DNA from: Ipomoea triloba
Taxonomy: Eukaryota > Streptophyta > Magnoliopsida > Solanales > Convolvulaceae
Length of the DNA stretch: 64,000 nt
Direction: 5' to 3'
Assembly: GCF_003576645.1 (NCBI RefSeq)
Contig: NC_044917.1
Location: 1,554,139-1,618,138 of the forward strand
Made by a program: the position numbers and the translations under genes. Below, piece by piece: positions 46,686-63,616 of this stretch (position 1 is its first letter; each line of letters starts with the position of its first letter). The notes beneath the pieces were generated by a model that saw only the letters and a list, made by a program, of their open reading frames with translations, did no database searches and was not told the origin of the DNA.

Positions 46686-48890
46686 CAAAAAATAATGATT
46701 CCCACAAGTGAGCTCAAGCCAATTCTCCTCTGATTTGACACAAAAATATCAAAACCTGCATTCAACAGAAAATACTAATTCCATGCTATCCTGATTAATC
46801 ATAAATCAAACTCAAGATCATAAGCAATTACACCAAGGTCCAAGGACATCAGTTCTCATGCAAAACAAATTCCTTATCAAAGAATGGAAAGCTTCCACTA
46901 TAAAATATAGTAAGCAAAAGATCTGTAGAATGTAGAGTTAGTGAGCATATGAGCTTACCATGTGCATACAGAAAGCTCTCCTTTCACATTCCAAGGAACT
47001 TCAATCAGACTCCATAATCTGCACATTTTCAAACAAAACACACAAAAAGTGAGCACTTTACAGAAAAAAAAAAAAAAAGAAGAAGCAAAGATCCATAGAC
47101 CCATAAGAAAGTACATTCTTCATAAAGACACAACAAAAGCCCCCATCCCCACAGAGATTCAAGAATCACTTCCCAGTGAAGGAAGGAGTGGAATCTCATT
47201 GAAGCAAAAGGCAACGCCTTTACCCTCCATTCCTCCAAGATCTCACATTTCAGCCGCAAAGAGAAAAAACCAAGTGAGGGACGGAATAAACAGCAACCCC
47301 CCACAGATCAGATCACTTACCAGGATCAGCACTGGCTGAAACGAAATGGGAAACCCTAGAATGGGAGAGAAAATGGGGTGGAGCAAAGGAGGAGGCTTTC
47401 CAGAAAAATGAACTGTGGGCATGTGAATTTCTCTCTGGTTTTTGTTTTTTAGTTTTTTTTAGCAGTGCTACAGGTGCTCTGGGAGCAGTCGTGTTTTGGT
47501 TTGATTGATGATGGGGTTTAGCTTAAGAGGGGTGGTTTGATTAGAGTTGAGTATAGCACAGAACCCCAGAGGCAGAGGGACAGAGATGAGAGTGCATCGA
47601 GGGTTGGTTTGCTCTGTTTTGTGCAGAGAATATTGTCAGAAACACCACTCTCTTCACTGCTTTCCCCCATTGACGCTACAAAAAGCCGCGAAACTAGACG
47701 GGACTTTTTTGACTCTTTTGCATTTTGAGGATTCGTTCCCCCTCTTTTTACCATTCTGCCCCTCCCTCCCACTTTTGGATTCGCATTTTGGTGCTACGAT
47801 TCTTTGAATTTTAGTTAGATTCAAAAGGAAAACATTGGAAAATAGTATTTGTAATCTCATTTTTTACTTTTAATTTTTATTATGATATATAAAATTTTGA
47901 TGTAGATATTTGTATTAGAATTTAACCGAAATAAAAGTAGTTTATCAATATTCGTCATATCATGAAGTAAAATTTAAAAGGTAAGATTTGTGAACTCATA
48001 TAGTAGAACTTGAAAATATTACTCTTACTTTCAAATTTTACTTTTAATTTTTATTCCTCACAAAATTTTAATATTGACATTTTCATTACTAGTAAAAGTT
48101 GATCTAGAAGTTTTTTTTTTTTTCTAATTACATTAACAGCTAATTACAAATTGTCCAATCTATTAAGTTAATTTAGAGTGCGATTTTATTGCAATATGAT
48201 CAGGTGGCATTAATTTATGTGATTCTATTCTAAATTAGGATGAAAATTTTTCATTTTCTACGGTTAATTTTGAATAGGAGATTTTACCTTTTTCATTTTA
48301 TAAGGGAAAAAAAAAAGTTTTGTGAGATATTACTGGAAGGCATGTTAACTTTCCACACAGAATAGATGAACACGTGTTTGAGCGCTGCAGATGCGTTGGC
48401 ATAGTACAAAAGGTTGTGTACAACATCTGTTGTGTTACATTATGACGTACGAATTTATGACTTACAGGGAGTTTGGATGGAAAAAAGCCTATAATTAGTT
48501 AATTTGAAAATTTTTAAAATAATTACTCTCCTATTTCGGCCAGACTTTAATTACTAGTGAGTTTAACTATATGAACTCTCAATTTTTTTACTTTCTTACT
48601 TTCACTTTCTAACGTGACAAACACTTTCTAACGTGACAAAATATAATGTATCCTGTAAGTCTCAAGGTAACTTAAAAGTCCTAATAATATTTCTTTTACT
48701 TATTTTACTAATTGTATAAGTAATACTCTCTCTGTCACTAAAATTAAATGGTAAATGATTTCAATCAAGTCTCATGAGATCTAAAATGGGACTAAGAGAG
48801 TAAATAACTTCCCAACTGATATGAATACAAAATTATCAATTACAAAAATAGAGTGTACTAACACCGTTTTATCAATTACAAAAATACAGA
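46686..48890. other. Promoter/leader of the DUF1666 gene and AT-rich spacer
   Basis: 46,686 to about 47,600 is probably the DUF1666 5' leader (possibly with introns) and promoter. From about 47,800 the sequence is AT-rich with no coding content. A duplicated TATCAATTACAAAAATA-type motif precedes the next gene's stop, near 48,834-48,888. Confidence 0.45.
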
Positions 48891-49727
48891 TTACGATAAT
48901 CTCCTTCGACTGAGCACTTTCTTCAACAGTGCCTCGCGCCCAGGAAACGGGCTCGGTCTCCCACTTGGGGACCCGTCTACCCGCACCCGGTTTCCATCCG
49001 CATTACCAACATTGCCCTTGAGGGTTTCCCGAATCTCCAATCCTGCCACTCTCTCCCTCGGAAGAGACTCAGCGGTGGAGGAATCACTCGTCCTCGTCGC
49101 TCGGAGCCTCTCCCGCCGTCTCTCCCTCCTCCCCCTATCCGCTTCTTCTTCGCCGCCTTCCTTCTTCAGGCGGCGCAGTTTTGATTCCATACCTGTACGG
49201 TCGTTCCTGCCGTCGGAATCGGAATCGCCAACCCTAGGAATTCTGCCTCCTTTGGAAGTTCCGAGAAGGCTAAAATCAATTTTACTCCAGCCCGCCTCGT
49301 CATCGTTATCCCAGCCGAATCTCTGGCTGATTTCAAGCAACTCCGAGACCGCGCTCGGAGCTGTTGCCGACAATAAAACGTCGCCGTTCAGGACATTCTG
49401 AGCGAACTCCCACTCGATTCGGTCGTTGTAGACCGGGTCGTAGAGGACCTCGTCGGCCAGCTCCGCCCACTCCTCGAAGTCGCGCGCGCGGAGATTCTTC
49501 GACACCCACTTCAGGTAGCTGGACGGCAGCGTTCCCAGCATCTTGCCTTTGAATTTGCCGAAGTCGATGACCCGGTCCCGTGCCGGAATTGCCTTTCTAA
49601 TTGCAACCGAACCATATTCAGCAGCGCGTCCGCCGCTGTGAACACACGAGAGCTGTAGCAATGGGGGAGAGGGACGGTGGAGAAACGAGTGGAAACGAAG
49701 GTTTGAGGGAAAATATACGACGTTCAT
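48891..49727 (-). CDS. Intronless plant protein with DUF3820-like domain, probably organellar
   Basis: 278 aa from an ATG at 49727. The N-terminus (MNVVYFPSNLRFHSFLHRPS) is basic and Ser/Leu-rich with few acidic residues, fitting a transit peptide. The core reads VIDFGKFKGKMLGTLPSSYL then KWVSKNLRARDFEEWAELAD, matching the short FGK(Y/F)KGK..LP.SYL motif of DUF3820-type domains. The C-terminal half is highly charged and Arg/Glu-rich, ending EALLKKVLSRRRLS. The gene is much more GC-rich than its flanks, a common trait of intronless plant genes. Function unknown. The domain name on bacterial relatives (quorum-sensing-regulated factor) should not be carried over to this plant protein. Confidence 0.75.
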   Translation of the reverse strand: MNVVYFPSNLRFHSFLHRPSPPLLQLSCVHSGGRAAEYGSVAIRKAIPARDRVIDFGKFKGKMLGTLPSSYLKWVSKNLRARDFEEWAELADEVLYDPVYNDRIEWEFAQNVLNGDVLLSATAPSAVSELLEISQRFGWDNDDEAGWSKIDFSLLGTSKGGRIPRVGDSDSDGRNDRTGMESKLRRLKKEGGEEEADRGRRERRRERLRATRTSDSSTAESLPRERVAGLEIRETLKGNVGNADGNRVRVDGSPSGRPSPFPGREALLKKVLSRRRLS

Positions 49728-49941
49728 GAGGATAGTGTTAATTTAGGCTGCAGATGTCAAACGAGTGATTCTGCTAATCGCCTCTTCGAATCGGATTCGG
49801 AGCCTTTCTTTGTGCAAATTCTTGATGGGCCAAATCTACAAAGCCTGCCAATGAGTCCATTAGTTATTATACGGTGGACCAGGGTCACAAAACGACGCCA
49901 TTTCAATAAGCAAGAGAAAAGACTGTCATAAGTAATAATAG

Positions 49942-50403
49942 AGAGTTTATTACCGAAATATTCCCTCGACTATTGCGAAATTACCAATTTAGTACTTTGA
50001 CAATTTTTCATACCCAATTAAGTCCATCGACTTTGAAAATTTTAACCAATTTGGTCCTCCGTTTATTTTGCCGTTAAACATCAATTAAAATCGGGACCAA
50101 ATTGATAATTTGCTATAGTCAAGGGACCAAATTGATAAATTTACTATAGTCAATGGACCATTTCAGTGAAAAATTAATTACCAATTTGGTCCGTTGACTA
50201 TAGAAAAATTACCAATTTGGTCCATTGACTATAGCAAAATTATCAATTTGGTCCCGATTTAACGGATGTTTAACGACAAAATAAACGGAGGACCAGATTG
50301 GTTAAAATTTTCAAAGTCGAGGTACTTAATTGGTCACAAAAAATTGTTGAGAACCAAATTGGTAATTAAACAATAGTCGAGGACCATTTCGGTAATAAAC
50401 TCT
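49942..50403. mobile_element. Large foldback (palindromic) DNA element with 8-bp target duplication
   Basis: The 462-bp element is nearly a complete inverted repeat, with arms of about 200 bp. The left arm starts AGAGTTTATTACCGAAAT and the right arm ends ATTTCGGTAATAAACTCT. Inside both arms the phrase (A)CCAAATTGGTAAT and variants recur several times. It is flanked by AATAATAG at 49934-49941 and 50404-50411. The 8-9 bp duplication and long terminal inverted repeats suggest a Mutator-like or hAT-like MITE. Class not certain. Confidence 0.85.
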
Positions 50404-50449
50404 AATAATAGAGCTTCGTAACTTATATTACAATTCATTTCAAAAGATA

Positions 50450-50810
50450 TTACATTACATTTGCTTTTATAATATTGAATGAAATTGCAATTATATCGAA
50501 AAGAAACTACAGTTGTGTTGAAATGAAACTGTAGTGCACATAAATTGATATTGAATAACAGTTTCATATTTTTTGGTATATATTGTTCAATGAAATTGTA
50601 TTTATATCGAAATGATATTGTAATTGTGTTTGAAATAAACTGTTGTGTATTATAAAAGAAACTATAGTTGTATTAAAAGGAAACTGGATAATAGATTCAC
50701 ATATTTGGGTGTATAATATCGAATGAAACTGCAATCATATCAAAAAAGAACTGCAGTTATGTTGAAAATGAATTGCAGTTGTGTTGAAAGGAAACGGCAG
50801 TTGTGCGGGA
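50450..50810. repeat. Degenerate tandem repeat array
   Basis: Units related to GAAACTGCAGTTGTGTTGAAA recur many times, and a longer unit beginning ATATTGAATGAAATTGCAAT recurs near 50473, 50587 and 50708. No reading frame is kept. Confidence 0.65.
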
Positions 50811-50975
50811 CGGATGTCGTTTCAACCGTTTGTTTATATTAATCAAAACAACGTCGCTTTAATGCACGGTCCACAATAAACTTTGCGTGAGTCCATGACC
50901 ACGATTCTGTTCGCAACTCCGGCAAATTTTACTATAGACTATGGTACACAAAGCATTGTGAACCATACTCCAAAA

Positions 50976-51332
50976 TAGAGGTATAAATGTGCCGAGTCGA
51001 GTTCAAGCCTAGGGTGGCTCGAGCTCGAGCTCGATCTTGAGCTCAAATTTGAGCTTGAATTTGAGCTCGAGTTCTGGCTCGAACTTGAGCTCGAGTTCAG
51101 GCTCGAACTTGAGTTTGAGTTTGATTTTGAACTTGAATTTAACTTGTTTAATTTTAAATTCATGTTTCAATTAAAAATAAACTATAATATATATATATAT
51201 GTTTCGTGAGCGACTCGATGAGCCACAAACCTAAGACGTAAGAGCTTGAGCTCAGCTTGATTATTAAACAAACCATTCAAACTTGATTCGATATCGAATT
51301 TGACCGAGCTGTTCGGCTCATTTACACTGCTA
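50976..51332. mobile_element. hAT-like non-autonomous element containing a GAGCTC-type minisatellite
   Basis: The ends TAGAGGTATAAATGTGCCGA and, inverted, TAGCAGTGTAAATGAGCCGA form about 20-bp terminal inverted repeats. Flanks CTCCAAAA (50968-50975) and GTCCAAAA (51333-51340) are an 8-bp target duplication with one mismatch, as expected for hAT. Internally, about 51010-51150 is built of repeating GAGCTCGAACTT/GAGCTTGAATTT 12-mers. Confidence 0.8.
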
Positions 51333-51898
51333 GTCCAAAACGATGTCGTTTCTTTAAATAAAAATAAACGACATCTGTTTTGCGTAATTAACTTTGTTTG
51401 TATAACATATTTAGTTTTATTTTATATACATTATAGTTTTATTTTAGCACAATAACAATTTTATTTTATTTCAACTACAATTTCATTTGACATTATATAT
51501 GCAATGATCTTTTACAATAAGACATGTTATTGAATTTCTTTTTATACATATTATAGTCTTATTACAATACCAGTAATATGAAGCATTTATTTTAACCAAT
51601 AATTACATTAATATTTTGTTTAGTTCCGGTTGAGGGCCTAATTTTATTGATTTGTATTAGATTTGTAGGTAGATAGACGTAGATGTTGAATAATGTTCTT
51701 TCTTTCCAAAATATACACTGTATTATTTTATGTTCTATGCGACATTTGGATCAATAATTAGGTACGGAGGAGAGTGAGGACAAAAAATATCATAAACAAA
51801 TGAAGTAATGAACAAAATACGGAGTATCACTGAATCACGTTGCACATGGAAGGATCAGACACGCATACGTCTACGTCAGTACTGCTGCCCTGCTACCG

Positions 51899-51943
51899 TG
51901 ACGTGTCGTAGGCAGTCTCGCTAACGTGTGTCATTCTCATTGG
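51899..51943 (+). promoter_or_regulatory. Possible promoter elements of the V-ATPase A gene
   Basis: TGACGTGTC (ACGT core, bZIP type) at 51899-51907 and an inverted CCAAT box (ATTGG) at 51939-51943, about 220-270 bases before the ATG. Suggested by motif only. Confidence 0.3.
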
Positions 51944-52164
51944 TTGTCCAAAAATAATTAGCAACCCAGCAACACATCAGAAATCTACTCCCCAAATTGC
52001 CCCGCTGGCAAGTTGTAAAGGAACAGAGCGATATCATTACTCAACTCCATACAACTACCTCTGTCTCAATTCCACCGGTCTCCAAATCTCGGAAGGTAGG
52101 TGCTCGCCTCCGATCGAATCGTGGAGATTTCCGTTTAGTTCCGGCGATATCACCGTCCGTCACA

Positions 52165-57951
<5,787 letters not shown>

Positions 57952-58315
57952 CCGTTTTAGCATGCATAGATTATCCACTCAGCGCATTGAGCAGAAATGT
58001 GGGTTTTGTTTGTATTTTATTTATATATAAGATCAATCCAGTTTGGCATTTTATTGCACGTTTAGCCCAGCAGCCCGAGTGGGAAATCGATAAGGAACGC
58101 CGAAGCACTGCGATTTTTTGTTCTATAATTTGCGTAATATTTGGTGTGCAGTTTGGGGAGTCTTCTTAGTTGAGTTGGCATAAATAAGTGGGGTCATAAT
58201 ATTTATTCTTCTATGCCCTTCGCCCATTGACTACGATCAAGAATAAAGCTGGTAATTGACACTTATGTGGCCAATAAGTCTGTCGTGACATTTTAATATC
58301 TTCATTTTTTAATTA

Positions 58316-58331
58316 TTATTATTATTATTAC

Positions 58332-58361
<30 letters not shown>
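58316..58361. repeat. (ATT)n microsatellite
   Basis: About fifteen ATT units with one interruption (ACT), about 370 bp after the V-ATPase stop codon. Confidence 0.92.
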
Positions 58362-58362
<1 letters not shown>

Positions 58363-58708
58363 TGCATTGAGAGTTGGGACAACGTTGCTTTCCTGTAATC
58401 TGATATGCTAAATTGTTAAATTTGCACTTTGTCAGCACGGAATAACTTTGAAAGATCCCAAGTAATACATTGATATTGTCCCTGATAGATGAACTTTATG
58501 TGATTGGATTAGTCCGCCACTTCGCCAGAACATAAAGGAAAGTTCACACATTTTGTTCCAATTTTTTAAAGACAAGTCATTGATTTAATCGTGGTTATAA
58601 CTAATAAGTCAAATAATGATTTAGTTCTTATATTTTTGACGTGAAGCAAGATAGGTAATAAAATGCAAATTAAAGAAAAAGGGTGAAATTTATTTTCACC
58701 AAAAAAAA

Positions 58709-58950
58709 TGACCATTAAATTTTTTTAATTAAGTGTATTCATTATGGTGAATTTTTTAATTAGGTGCATAAATTAAAATAATAGATGCATGTAATTTGTA
58801 TCACATTTGTTTATGACGTTCAGTTGTTCGACCAATTTCCTTCTTTCAGAAGGACCACTCCTGACAATAGTTGGTAGAAAATTGAACGATATGACTAAAT
58901 GTAATACAAATTACATAATTATGTATCTAATTAAAAAATTTTAATAGTCA
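58709..58950. mobile_element. Foldback MITE, copy B (related to 10779-10887)
   Basis: The left end TGACCATTAAATTTTTTTAA and the right end, inverted, TGACTATTAAAATTTTTTAA form terminal inverted repeats. Inner arms around 58,790-58,835 and 58,868-58,915 are also inverted (TAATTTGTAT(C/T)ACATT and GTTCA(A/G)TT). The innermost hairpin matches the foldback at 10,779. No transposase. Confidence 0.7.
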
Positions 58951-60535
58951 AAAATCAAATATGATTCATGTTATCATGTATAATAATCATTGGAACAAAA
59001 ATGAAATTTGTGCATCTAAAAATGTCCGATCTTTTTTGTATGTGTAAAAACTCTCGTGTTATTTATTTTTGTTTAACCAAATCACTTATTACTTTAACAA
59101 ATCGGTTAATTGTAACACTTTTGAGTAAAAAAACACCAACTAACATTTATTACTTGCTCCCTGTAAAAAGATTGACTACTGTGTTTTATATTAATATATT
59201 ATATGGTATAACGCTGGTAGCATTATCCAATAAATCATGGCATAATCCGCAATTTGCGGCAATGACGTTGTCTAAACAATCCCATGTAATGTGTTGGGTC
59301 AAGGATGGGTCAACTCGATTGCTGTAGTGTTTTTTTTTTTTTTTTTTTGAAATAGATTGCTGTAGTGTTGTTTATAGTATAGTTCGTCGTAATAATAAAG
59401 ATTTTTTTTTTTGGAAACTCGTAATAATAAAGATAAAGAAAGGAATTGCATTATTTAATTGATCTTTTCCTAGTAGGTTCGAGGACCAGGTTTGTCCGGC
59501 GACGATCTCCCGCTCGCCGTCCAAAGTCGTCGGCTTTATTCTTCATCTATTCTCCTCTTTGCATTGACTGTTATTCTCTTTCTTACATCTCGCATTCTCT
59601 TCGCCTCTAAGCCCTAAATCGAAATTCATTTAGTCCATTGAGCTCGATTCATATGCATATGCTTACACCGACGTTCATATTTGGATCATCTTCCACGTAA
59701 TGTCTTCTTTATTCTTCAAATATCACCAGGATCGTCACGCAATAATCCTCGACATTCATCAGGTCTTGATCTGGAAATGCTTTATAGAAAGACATTGTGA
59801 TTCATTTATTTCTGGTTTGAATTTTATGATTAATTTGATGTCTGTGATTTCTCAGCACAGTCGGAATGTGGCTAGCTAGGAATTAGAGGGTAAATGACTG
59901 TTGTCTGAAATTATTAGTCGTGTCTTGTTTATAAAAAGGTGTCATTGTTGGTCCTGAGCATTTTATTTAATGGAACTCTAATTTTACCAGTCAACTGCTG
60001 CTGGATTGAGCTCACCTAATGGTAGTTTAGGTGACTTTGTGGGTTTTTTACCTGATATTTGAACATCTGGTATTTCTATATGTTTCTGTTAGCAATATTA
60101 TATTGCAGGGATTTTTCGAGTATTCTAAAATTTCCAGAATAATATGTTCGATTCTTTGAATTTAGACGTAGTTGAATTTGGGAAAGTAGACTAAGTTGCT
60201 ATCTTCCAGAAAATGGAGATCTACTATGACATCGTTAATGGAATTTACTTGCTGACAATAGTGTAATCCTTAATATGACTGTGTGGTGCATGGGGATGCA
60301 CTGTCTAGTAATATGTATGTGACTATCACTTCATTATATGGTTTACTATGTTGGCTGTGGTCTGAGGTAGTGGACATTTTACATTGTATTTAGACTAATT
60401 TTATCATTCGAGTGGCATTTCTTCTGATTTCAAACTGTTTTGCAGGTTTTGTTGTACCTATTGAGATATGGTATTCAGGCACTATAACTTGTGTTCTGAA
60501 TTTTGTGGTACAATTTGGTATCAAAGCTTTCCATA

Positions 60536-62274
60536 ATGCAAAGACTGTCGATTGATAGTATAGAGGATAATTCAGAAACCAAACCCATCTTACTTCATTC
60601 TAAAGTAATAGAGGGATCTGAAGAATTATCTTCACTTTCAATAGAAATTACTGAAAGCGGGGATTGTTCCACAAGTGCTGGAGATTGTTCAAGTATTGAA
60701 GTTGATGGAAGCCAATTGCTATTACACTCTGAGCAACCACTATGCCGCATATGCCTTGATACTGAAGGTATCTATCTACTTTGACCTAGCTATTTCATCA
60801 TTGAGTTTGATAAATGTCTGTGATGGAAGATGTTCTTAGTGCAGTATTCTTGGTTGAAAGCACCAAGCTAATTTAGACTAAATTCTTAACTATCTGGTCG
60901 CATTTTTCAGGTGAAGACTTGATTGCTCCTTGCCGTTGTAAGGGAACCCAGAAATATGTCCACAGGTCTTGTCTTGATAATTGGAGATCAACTAAGGTCT
61001 ATTATTTTATATTTACTCCTTAATAATTAGTGTCCTTATAATAGTTTCTTATAAGTTTATGCTTGTTCCTTTTCTTCACTACATATTGGTTATCAATAGA
61101 TTGTGATATAAGAAATATAATCATTTCCTATTTGTAAAAAAATTGTTTTCTTGTACGTATTGTTTTCACTGATGGTCAAATGGATTATGGATGGGAGAAC
61201 TCACTCAAATAATCTAAGTGTAATTCTTGTCACATTATTATTATTGAAGATGGATATTGGCAGTTTGATCTTTTGCCTGAAAATGGTGCTGATTGTCAGA
61301 GTACTGATTTCAGTAGTGTTTAGGGACAATCCCAACTGTAATTTACTATATATGTTCTTTCATTTTGCAGGAGGGCTTTGCTTTTGCTAACTGTACAGAA
61401 TGCAGGGCAAAGTTTATACTACGGGCAAATGTACCACCTGACCGTTGGTGGTTGAGATTAAAATTTCAGTTTCTTGTAGCGAGAGACCATGCATTCCTTT
61501 ATGTCATTGTTCAGCTGGTATGGAGAACTTTCTCTATCTATTGTTGTTTACTTTATATAGGTAAACTCTTTCAATATATGTCTATCGGTAATAGAGGAGC
61601 ACTTCCTACAGATTGTAGCAACTTTAGCAGTTATTGTGTACAAATTTTATGGAGATGCTTTGAGGGAAATGTTTGGCTATGAAGAACATCCATATGCTTT
61701 TTATACTACGGCAGGTATTACTCTACCCTGATATTAAATCCTCTTAGATACTTCTTATGGCTTTATTGTGCATTTAACTGAAAATGGATCCAGAAGAGTG
61801 AGAACATCTACCTTCTGATACACTGGTGTGCTAGGTGCCTTGGATTATTGATGTGTTATCACCATGAACCTATATTTATCTTGATTATATATTAATAGTC
61901 TTTTTTTTGGTATTATTTTTGTGGTTGAAATTTGCAGTCTTCGCAATATTGTTTGTGGGCTTACTTTATGGTTTCTTCATAGCAATAATTTGTGGGCAGA
62001 GGATTACTGAACGTCACTACCATGTTCTTGCCAAACAAGAACTCACAAAGGTTTATACATGCAGCTGTGGCATTTTTATTTTATTTTTAGGCCACTGTTA
62101 TTGCCCATCCTCTGTTATTTGCTTAGAGGTTTAATAATAAAGTCAATTCGTTTGTTCTCATTGTCATCTGTTTGACAGGAGTATGTGGTAGAAGATCGAG
62201 AAGCACTAAATAAGGATGTCTGTGAACTTGATCCTAGCCATGTTTCAGAGCTTAAGATGTTGGGCCTATATTGA
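60536..62274 (+). CDS. RING-CH (MARCH-type) membrane E3 ubiquitin ligase
   Basis: Coding exons 60536-60767, 60911-60996, 61371-61517, 61612-61714, 61938-62050 and 62179-62274 give 258 aa in frame. After an acidic/Ser-rich N-terminus comes a C4HC3 RING-CH finger: C70-x2-C73, C85-x-C87, H95-x2-C98, C114-x2-C117 (PLCRICLDTEGEDLIAPCRC, then VHRSCLDNW and CTECRAKF). Two hydrophobic segments follow, about 142-160 (FLYVIVQLIVATLAVIVYKF) and 190-208 (VFAILFVGLLYGFFIAIICG), then GQRITERHYHVLAKQELTKE and a cytosolic tail ending LKMLGLY. MARCH proteins ubiquitinate membrane proteins, usually in ER or endosomal membranes. The substrate and exact paralogue are unknown. The start was chosen as the first ATG of the frame after the 5' UTR intron. 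Confidence 0.9.
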
Positions 62275-63204
62275 GGATTTGAGGTAAACAAGTTTTCATT
62301 TTTGTATTTGACCATTTCCATGAAAGATTATCCTAATATGGAGAAACAGAAAATGTAAAATGAAAAGCATTAATGGGTCAATTACAGAGTCATCTGCAAA
62401 TTCATATTTTGTTGCAGGGGGTTCAACTTCTCAAGGCTATGTGAATGTACATCATACCTAAATAGAGAATGGCAAACTGTAAGCTAGCCATTCAGACTGA
62501 GGTTTGTCTACCTAGGCTCTCAGAGTCCAAGCAATACAAGCTTTGATAGAGTAAACCAATTGTAGTCTGTATATTCCTATATTTATTGCTTCAAGGAATA
62601 TAATACAAGCTTTGATAAAACAAAGTGCTCCAAATCAAGTGAAACACATGTAAATAACTCAATAAGACATGATAATTATCTCTTCCTTGCAATACTAGGA
62701 CTGCCAGTTTGTTACAAATCACAACTTCAGGCTACCAAGATTTACATCTCACTCTTTTTTCTCATAAAAAGATTTACACCATGCCTACATAGCAGTCCTA
62801 TCTTCTTCCAAACATTAACAAATTGCATCAAAAGGTTCAAAACTTCCATGATAGAGCATTGCTTTTGGAGGGTGCCTCGATCTCCTTTGAATGATGACCA
62901 TTCTTCAGAATGACTCAATCTGTTGCACAAAAAAACATAATAATACTTTTATTTATGAAAAAATTCACAATCACTACCCAAAGAAAGCTCTCCTTGTGAC
63001 CTTAAGGAGATCCAATCCAATCCAAGAGCAGAGTATAACCAGTGGATGCCACCCATTCCAATCCTCAAACATAAATAGTAACTACGTAGTATATAATAAA
63101 GAGGATGAATTAATTTTGCATACATGAGCACACAACAGCATTGCAAATAATTAGTTAATGATTGGGTGAATGAGATACTAAATGAAAGAAAACTGTAAAT
63201 ATGT
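62275..63204. other. 3' region of the RING-CH gene and possible 3' part of the snoRNA transcript
   Basis: An apparent additional 3' UTR exon of the RING-CH gene may begin near 62,420 (after TTGCAG). From about 62,600 no protein-coding content is recognised on either strand. The minus-strand part may belong to the non-coding snoRNA host transcript. Confidence 0.4.
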
Positions 63205-63285
63205 TTTGATGTCAGATCACAAGCATTCAGCAGAATACATCAGGCAGGGATAACTGTAATTGCTTATTCTCATCATTCAAGAAAG
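63205..63285 (-). ncRNA. C/D-box snoRNA, copy 1 (25S rRNA guide)
   Basis: On the minus strand: C box ATGATGA at 63270-63276, a CTGA box at 63240-63243 directly after a guide containing CAGTTATCCCTG, and further CTGA boxes at 63227-63230 and 63212-63215. The guide pairs over 12 bases with CAGGGATAACTG of plant 25S rRNA (recalled from the conserved peptidyl-transferase-region sequence CACAGGGATAACTGGC). Counting five bases from the CTGA box puts the methylated base at the middle G. This would be the plant equivalent of the yeast snR38 site. The terminal stem is weak, so the ends are approximate. Confidence 0.72.
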
Positions 63286-63481
63286 ACAGAAATATCAGGA
63301 TTTACAAGCTGACATAGCTGTAAAACCCTACATAAAACAGATTATGAAACCAAAAGAGGCATCAGATCTTCCTATTCAGATGAGAATCATTGTACTCAAA
63401 ACAATAGTTAGGAGCACTCAACTCTGTACATAAACTCATCATTTACCTCTATCAAGGGAAAAAAAAAAGATGAAAACAAAA

Positions 63482-63575
63482 TGCCTCAGACCGTCCTAGT
63501 TCAATGCATAATCAACACCGTAGCCAGGTTAAAACCTAGCATTTCAGGAACCATACAAAAACGTCATCATAGGCA
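63482..63575 (-). ncRNA. C/D-box snoRNA candidate (18S rRNA guide)
   Basis: On the minus strand: TGCC stem, C box ATGATGA (63564-63570), D' CTGA (63544-63547), D box CTGA (63486-63489), then GGCA closing the terminal stem. The 11 bases before the D box, ACTAGGACGGT (63490-63500), pair exactly with ACCGTCCTAGT of plant 18S rRNA (recalled segment GATACCGTCCTAGTCTC). The five-base rule points to the U of ACCGU. The D' guide has no target I recognise. Confidence 0.6.
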
Positions 63576-63616
63576 AACTCCAAAATCGAATCAAAGAAAA
63601 AGTAAATTGCAGGCAA

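Larger units (their letters stand above)
49728..52164. other. Repeat-rich spacer and V-ATPase promoter
   Basis: No gene. It contains the 462-bp palindrome, a degenerate tandem repeat, a hAT-like element and, from about 51,850, the promoter and leader of the V-ATPase gene. Confidence 0.5.
57952..60535. other. Spacer and 5' leader of the RING-CH gene
   Basis: It contains the V-ATPase 3' UTR, an ATT microsatellite near 58,316-58,361, a MITE at 58,709-58,950 and, from about 59,460, the 5' leader of the next gene. A 5' UTR intron from about 59,762 to 60,444 is suggested by CATCAG|GTCTTG and TTTTGCAG|GTTTTG. No other gene seen. Confidence 0.5.

Noticed and set aside
50939..51163. Ser/Asn-rich open frame as a protein
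   Set aside because: It is the translation of a GAGCTC minisatellite in a hAT-like element.
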